From assembly GCA_019745195.1 (NCBI GenBank), contig JAIETL010000063.1, forward strand, positions 1 through 37,195: 37,195 bases of DNA, in the 5' to 3' direction. Positions within the stretch are counted from its first letter, which is position 1. The number at the start of each line of letters is the position of its first letter. This DNA comes from Beijerinckiaceae bacterium. Its GTDB lineage: Bacteria > Pseudomonadota > Alphaproteobacteria > Rhizobiales > Beijerinckiaceae. The position numbers were made by a program, and so were the translations under genes. Shown in pieces: positions 33,455 to 37,195 of the stretch. The notes below the pieces were generated by a model. That model saw only the letters and a list, made by a program, of their open reading frames with translations, did no database searches and was not told where the DNA came from.

Positions 33455-34078
33455 TCATTGACGGGTAGGTGCTACCGCCGGAGCCGGAGGAAAAGAGGGG
33501 TTCGTAGATGGAGCTGCAGGCGTAGCTGGCGCTTGTGATCTGAGCGCCCGCAGCAGGATCACGTTGGGATCGGGCACATCCGTGAAGGCATGGAAGCCGC
33601 GTCTCGCTTGCTGAGCCGCGACCTGCGCCACGAAATATGGCTCATGCACCGGACGGCCGTCGGGATTGAAGGCGGCAAAGCTGTAGCCCGCCGTGATGAG
33701 TGCGGTGGCGAGATCGAGCCGCGTCGCTCGGCCTTGCACCGAAACGTTGGCGACGCAGACGACATAAGCGAGGTCGCCGCTGCGGGCCGAGACATTGCAG
33801 AGGGGCTTCAGGTCCTTGACCATGGCGGCGAGCATCGCGACGCCCGCCTCGCCGCAATCAACCCGCTGCCCTTTGACGTTCGTGAAAAAGGTCGCGCGCA
33901 GGCAGCTCTGGACACCATAGAGTCGGAAGCGCTGCCCGTTCGCCACCCAGGTGTCGCCGGTTTCGAAGATGGCGTTGGCCGGGAAGGGAAGCCATTGATC
34001 TTGCGCACGGCCGGTCATTTGCGGCAGCAGCATGCTTGCCGACAAAGCTGCAACGAGTGGAAAGCAGAAACGACGCAT
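33455..34078 (-). CDS. Secreted SNase-like fold protein, second copy
   Basis: 207 residues. A signal peptide (about residues 1-25, ending TGRAQ) is followed by GDTWVANGQRFRLYGVQSC, an SNase-like strand pattern where the usual D-x-P-E is replaced by Q-S-C-L. Then come NVSVQGRATRLDLATALITAGYS and AAQQARRGFHAF, corresponding to the nuclease C-terminal helix. The C-terminus is Pro/Ala-rich. It is a distant paralogue of the protein at 30196-30786. Loss of acidic catalytic residues suggests a binding or structural role. Confidence 0.72.
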   Translation of the reverse strand: MRRFCFPLVAALSASMLLPQMTGRAQDQWLPFPANAIFETGDTWVANGQRFRLYGVQSCLRATFFTNVKGQRVDCGEAGVAMLAAMVKDLKPLCNVSARSGDLAYVVCVANVSVQGRATRLDLATALITAGYSFAAFNPDGRPVHEPYFVAQVAAQQARRGFHAFTDVPDPNVILLRALRSQAPATPAAPSTNPSFPPAPAVAPTRQ

Positions 34079-34129
34079 GGCGGTTGGCAGGCCTCAAGGA
34101 CGCAGTTCTATAACCCATCCACACGCATC

Positions 34130-34148
34130 GGTCACTATAGTGAACTGA
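34130..34148 (-). promoter_or_regulatory. Palindromic promoter, copy 4
   Basis: Minus strand: CAGTTCACTATAGTGACCG with TATAGT (plus 34134-34139) centred in the perfect palindrome TCACTATAGTGA (34132-34143). It is 53 bases before the second SNase-like start. No strong -35 is visible. It is nearly identical over 18 bases to the copy at 32091. Confidence 0.75.
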
Positions 34149-34351
34149 TGCACAAAGACCTCGCCGTTGGATCGCCGGCGAGCTACTACGCCATCCGCCA
34201 TTTGGATGGGCGAATTTTCTCAGAAATGGTGGTGTTCCTGAGCGGGCAATGTCTGGGTCTGATCCCGGTTTTCGCGCCCCGAATGTCCGATGCTGCGGTG
34301 CAGCGAAGGCGAACTGTTGAGCCATTTAAGACGTCTAGCCCGCCTCTATGA
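34148..34351 (+). CDS. Doubtful small ORF in right boundary gap
   Basis: A 67-codon frame begins immediately after the palindrome. It has no ribosome site, no recognised family and an unremarkable sequence (MHKDLAVGSPASYYAIRHLD at the start). It occupies most of the 320-base gap between the accessory block and the amino-acid transport gene (34079-34398). The gap otherwise holds only the promoter, and the block boundary probably lies here. More likely non-coding than real. Confidence 0.2.
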   Translation: MHKDLAVGSPASYYAIRHLDGRIFSEMVVFLSGQCLGLIPVFAPRMSDAAVQRRRTVEPFKTSSPPL

Positions 34352-34398
34352 TAGTCAGAACCGGACCGTCGCGAACGGGCCATACTCAGAAGCCCTCA

Positions 34399-35427
34399 TC
34401 AGCGGATTGGCGGTGCATACATTGCTCCACCTTCGCTCCAAAGCTTGTTGAGCCCGCGGTCAAGACCAAGGCGCGTTTTAGGCCCAAGGTGCCTGTCGAA
34501 GCTCTCGCCATAATTGCCGACAGCCCTGACAATACGCACAACCCAGTCATTCGAAACGCCAAACTGTTCTCCAAATTTGGCCTCAGTGCCGAGCAGTCGT
34601 TTGATTTCAGGATTTCCACTGGTTTTGGTAAGCTCCTCGACATTGGCCTGCGTCACACCCAGTTCCTCGGCGTTTATCATCACGAAAAGTGTCCATCTGA
34701 CGAGGTCAAACCACTGATCGTCGCCCTGCCGCACCCAGGCCCCGAGAGGCTCTTTGGAAATGACCTCCGGGAGTACGACGAAATCGTCGCTTTTTACGAA
34801 TTTCAGCCGGTTGGCGGACAAAGCTGAAATGTCGGTCGTCCAGGCATCGCATCGACCGGCTTCCAGCGATTTCGCCGCTTCCACGGTGGTGGAAAAGGCT
34901 ATCACTTCAATTTTGATTTTGTTGGTCCGGGCAAAATCAGCAAGATTCAATTCGCCTGTCGTTCCCTGCTGCACGCAGATCGACGCACCATTCAGGTCCT
35001 TGGCGCTTTTTATGTTCAGTGACTTGCGCGCCAGAAACCCCTGTCCGTCGTAATAATTGACGGCCGTGAAATTCAACCCGAAGGCTGCATCACGTGACGA
35101 TGTCCAGGTTGTTGTCCGCGCTAGAACATCGATTTCACCGGATTGAAGCGCAATCAGGCGGTCCTTGGCTGACAGTGGCTTGAGACTGATTGCGTTCGGA
35201 TCATTGAAGATGGCCGCCGCGAGTGCTCGGCACCAATCGATATCGAAACCGTTCCAGTTGCCCCTGTCGTCCGGGAGTGAAAAGCCTGGAACACCTTCAC
35301 TCGTGCCGCAATTGACTTTGCCGCGTTGTTTGGTTCGCTCCAACGTGCTCGTAGTTTGCGCCTGCGAAGGAAGGGCACAGACCAGAGTCGATGCCGTGAA
35401 AGCAACAGCGAGGAGAAGATTGCGCAT
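34399..35427 (-). CDS. Amino-acid ABC transporter periplasmic binding protein (AapJ-like)
   Basis: 342 residues with a signal peptide (about residues 1-23, ending LPSQAQ). The mature start TLERTKQRGKVNCGTSEGVPGFS and GFDIDWCRALAAAIF are typical of the general L-amino-acid binding protein AapJ family. LIALQSGEIDVLARTTTWTSSRD and WTTDISAL follow. No permease or ATPase gene is adjacent, so it must work with components elsewhere or be an orphan. It starts 12 bases after the metC-like stop and is probably cotranscribed with it, suggesting uptake of a sulfur amino acid. Confidence 0.92.
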   Translation of the reverse strand: MRNLLLAVAFTASTLVCALPSQAQTTSTLERTKQRGKVNCGTSEGVPGFSLPDDRGNWNGFDIDWCRALAAAIFNDPNAISLKPLSAKDRLIALQSGEIDVLARTTTWTSSRDAAFGLNFTAVNYYDGQGFLARKSLNIKSAKDLNGASICVQQGTTGELNLADFARTNKIKIEVIAFSTTVEAAKSLEAGRCDAWTTDISALSANRLKFVKSDDFVVLPEVISKEPLGAWVRQGDDQWFDLVRWTLFVMINAEELGVTQANVEELTKTSGNPEIKRLLGTEAKFGEQFGVSNDWVVRIVRAVGNYGESFDRHLGPKTRLGLDRGLNKLWSEGGAMYAPPIR

Positions 35428-35439
35428 GATGTGGGGTCC

Positions 35440-36690
35440 TTAAGCTGCGGGTCTGGAAAGCGGGCTGGTTGCATGGCGGGCGTGTTCAGAAATGCTGTCG
35501 GCTCTCGCCTTCGGCAGATGGTCTAGCGCCTGGTCAAGATCAGCCATCAGGTCCTGAACCGACTCCAGCCCAATGCTCAGGCGAATGATCTTGCCACGGG
35601 TCCAGCGCGTTGCCGTGCGGCCGTTCGTCGGATCCTGTGGTGCGACCACGCTGCGGGCAGAGCCCCAACTCGCGCCAATGGCAAAAAGCTTAAGGGCGTC
35701 GATGACCTCGTTTTCGCGGCCTTTGTATTGGGGTTTGAGCAGGACGGAGAAAACTCCGCTGGCACCCGTAAAATCGCGCTTCCAAATATCATGGCCCGGA
35801 AAGTCCGGCATTGCAGGGTGGAGTACAGCCTCAATTTTTGGTCGCGCTCTCATATGGTGCGCGATAGTCAAAGCCGATTGTGATGATCGCTCAACCCGAA
35901 GCGGCATGGTCTGGAGCCCACGCAGCACAAGGCTGCAATCATCGGGCGAGACGCCGAGGCCCAAGAGCCGGGTCATGTCTTTCAGACGGCGATAGAGATC
36001 ATCGCTTCGCGTGGTGATAGCCCCCATCAGGACATCACCATGTCCACTTGCATATTTCGACAGGGCATCGACGACGAGATCGACGCCCAGCTCCAATGCG
36101 TCGCAATGCAACGGCGTGGCCCAGGTCATATCGCCCAGCACGAGCGCACCGTTGGCGTGCGCCACTTCCGTGATGGCCGGCAAATCCTGGATTTCCATCG
36201 TGTTCGAGCCAGGCGATTCCACCAGCACCAGTTTGGTGACCGATGTCATGAGGTCGCCGATGCTTGCGCTGATCAGCGGATCATAGAATGTGACCGACAC
36301 CCCCCACGATGCGAGCCATCCTGTGGCGAAGGCGCGGATCGGGCCGTAGCAGCTGTCGGTGATGAGGACGTGATCGCCCGGTTTCAGAAATGTCATGAGC
36401 ACAAGACTAAGTGCGGCCTGTCCGGACGGCACCAGCAAGGAATGTGATGCGCCGCTCATGGCGCAAAGCTGGTCTTCCAGTGCGCGGGATGTCGGAGTGC
36501 CGAACAGGCCGTAGGTGTAGCCATCATAGAAGCTGGCGTAACGGGCATCAAAACTAGCGGCATCCGGGAACACCACGGTTGACGCGCGCACTGTGGGCGT
36601 CGCAAGGCCGTTGAACAAAGGCTGCGGTTTTCCCGCAGGGGGGTGCAAGGCGCGCGTGGCAGGTGCGAGGAATTTTTGTGCTCTTGTCAT
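35440..36690 (-). CDS. metC: Cystathionine beta-lyase-like PLP enzyme
   Basis: 416 residues, Cys/Met metabolism PLP family. Visible are YGLFGTPTSRALEDQLC, the PLP-phosphate site VPSGQAALSLV, a cofactor aspartate in LGDMTWATPLHCDALELG, and the PLP lysine in DALSKYASGHGDVLMG. Family members split cystathionine to homocysteine or degrade other sulfur amino acids. The MetC-like TWATPL context favours beta-lyase over gamma-synthase. It is divergent from a LysR regulator and followed by the AapJ-like gene. Confidence 0.9.
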   Translation of the reverse strand: MTRAQKFLAPATRALHPPAGKPQPLFNGLATPTVRASTVVFPDAASFDARYASFYDGYTYGLFGTPTSRALEDQLCAMSGASHSLLVPSGQAALSLVLMTFLKPGDHVLITDSCYGPIRAFATGWLASWGVSVTFYDPLISASIGDLMTSVTKLVLVESPGSNTMEIQDLPAITEVAHANGALVLGDMTWATPLHCDALELGVDLVVDALSKYASGHGDVLMGAITTRSDDLYRRLKDMTRLLGLGVSPDDCSLVLRGLQTMPLRVERSSQSALTIAHHMRARPKIEAVLHPAMPDFPGHDIWKRDFTGASGVFSVLLKPQYKGRENEVIDALKLFAIGASWGSARSVVAPQDPTNGRTATRWTRGKIIRLSIGLESVQDLMADLDQALDHLPKARADSISEHARHATSPLSRPAA

Positions 36691-36770
36691 TCTTGCAAAC
36701 TTCCCATTTCAAATGCATGACTACAAATGCCGATTATGACGGTAATCATGCGTTTAGGTTATGCATATCC

Positions 36771-37136
36771 ATGAAACTCAATGAGGTCGAAGCCTTTGAC
36801 GCCGTGATGCGTACCGGTTCAACCATGCGCGCAGCAGAACTGCTTGGGATCTCCCAGCCCGCGATCAGCCGCGCTTTGGCCCGGCTTGCGACATCGACCA
36901 GGCTCACATTGTTCAAAACAGTCCGAGGACGGTTAATTCCCACCCCTGAAGCTGAACTGTTCCAGACCGAGGTTCGGACGGCTTTTGCGGGAATTGATCG
37001 CCTCAAGTCGAAAGCGGCCAGCATCCGTGAATTCGGGACAGGGACGCTCCGCATCGCGTGTTTCCCTGCTCTTGGACTGTCCTTCGTGCCGAAGGCCATC
37101 AGGCTGTTCCGTGACATCGAAGGTCGTGTCCCATAG
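36771..37136 (+). pseudogene. LysR-family regulator, truncated
   Basis: Only 121 residues of a family usually near 300. The N-terminal helix-turn-helix is complete: MKLNEVEAFDAVMRTGSTMR, then AAELLGISQPAISRALARL, followed by the linker helix and the start of the effector domain (GTGTLRIACFPALG). Homology ends at about FRDIEG (37122), and RVP plus a TAG follow. All three frames close soon after, so this is a sequence junction and not a frameshift. It is divergent from metC and would have been its regulator; the effector domain is lost here. Confidence 0.85.
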
Positions 37137-37195
37137 CGTGGTGTAGCTGAGGGGTGGTCATCGGCGATTGCCGGTTAGGTTTGGGTTGCGAACGC
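37126..37195 (+). mobile_element. Possible insertion-sequence end at right edge
   Basis: From about 37126 the sequence (GTCCCATAGCGTGGTGTAGC and onward) no longer codes for LysR and has no open frame. It has the look of the leader end of a transposable element upstream of its transposase, cut by the window edge. This is inference from the abrupt loss of coding and general appearance. It does not match the inward sequence at the left edge. Confidence 0.3.

Noticed and set aside
1..37195. CRISPR arrays, tRNA and rRNA genes
   Set aside because: No regularly spaced direct repeats, no cloverleaf-like or rRNA-like sequence was noticed on either strand by eye.

Overview
The window looks like a GC-rich alphaproteobacterial sequence, probably Hyphomicrobiales (Rhizobiales) or a close relative. 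I base this on the nitrate reductase operon, the BigR/SqrR-type sulfide-stress locus, an AapJ-like binding protein and a ParB/DUF1173/ArdC accessory block. The genus cannot be fixed from the sequence alone. Both edges run into sequence that does not continue the edge gene: NarG at the left, a LysR regulator at the right. I suspect insertion-sequence ends there, so this may be a complete assembly contig bounded by repeats.

Bases 1-11454, plus strand: the end of a respiratory nitrate reductase operon. The C-terminal part of narG is followed by narH, narJ and narI, then a parvulin-type isomerase, a 118-aa protein of unknown function, a hemerythrin-like protein, a beta-carbonic anhydrase, MogA, a DUF2478 protein and a three-gene ABC exporter (adaptor, permease, ATPase). 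Spacing is tight throughout, with several ATGA or TGATG overlaps, so all of it is probably one transcript. The theme is building and running a molybdenum enzyme in anaerobic respiration. The exporter is an unusual passenger.

Bases 11506-17500, mostly minus strand: a sulfide and sulfane-sulfur locus. It holds a SulP transporter, a DUF442/TIGR01244 Cys-phosphatase-fold protein, a 1-Cys peroxiredoxin, an ETHE1/Blh-like persulfide dioxygenase, two YeeE/YedE half-transporters, a DUF2202 ferritin-like exported protein and a DUF2892 membrane protein. An ArsR regulator is transcribed divergently. Its two cysteines are spaced as in the persulfide sensor SqrR, and a palindrome lies in the shared promoter.

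Bases 17479-20633: an NsrR-type Fe-S regulator divergent from a short-Q-loop (CIO-type) cytochrome bd oxidase, cioA-cioB plus a 48-aa CioX/DUF2474 subunit. Together with the first two regions this makes a respiratory-flexibility cluster covering nitrate, NO, sulfide and low O2.

Bases 20634-34398: an accessory block typical of integrative or conjugative elements. It has a 701-aa ParB-like protein, three XRE regulators, a TrbM-like secreted protein, a lytic transglycosylase, several secreted Cys-containing proteins, an acyltransferase, a lipoprotein, two divergent nuclease-fold (SNase-like) secreted proteins, DUF1173 and ArdC. No type IV secretion core, relaxase or integrase is visible. The most distinctive signal is a near-identical palindromic promoter element, with the -10 hexamer inside the palindrome, in front of at least three and probably four scattered transcription units. 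This suggests one regulator controls the block.

Bases 34399-37195: an amino-acid ABC binding protein and a cystathionine beta-lyase-like enzyme on the minus strand, and a divergent LysR regulator cut off after 121 aa.
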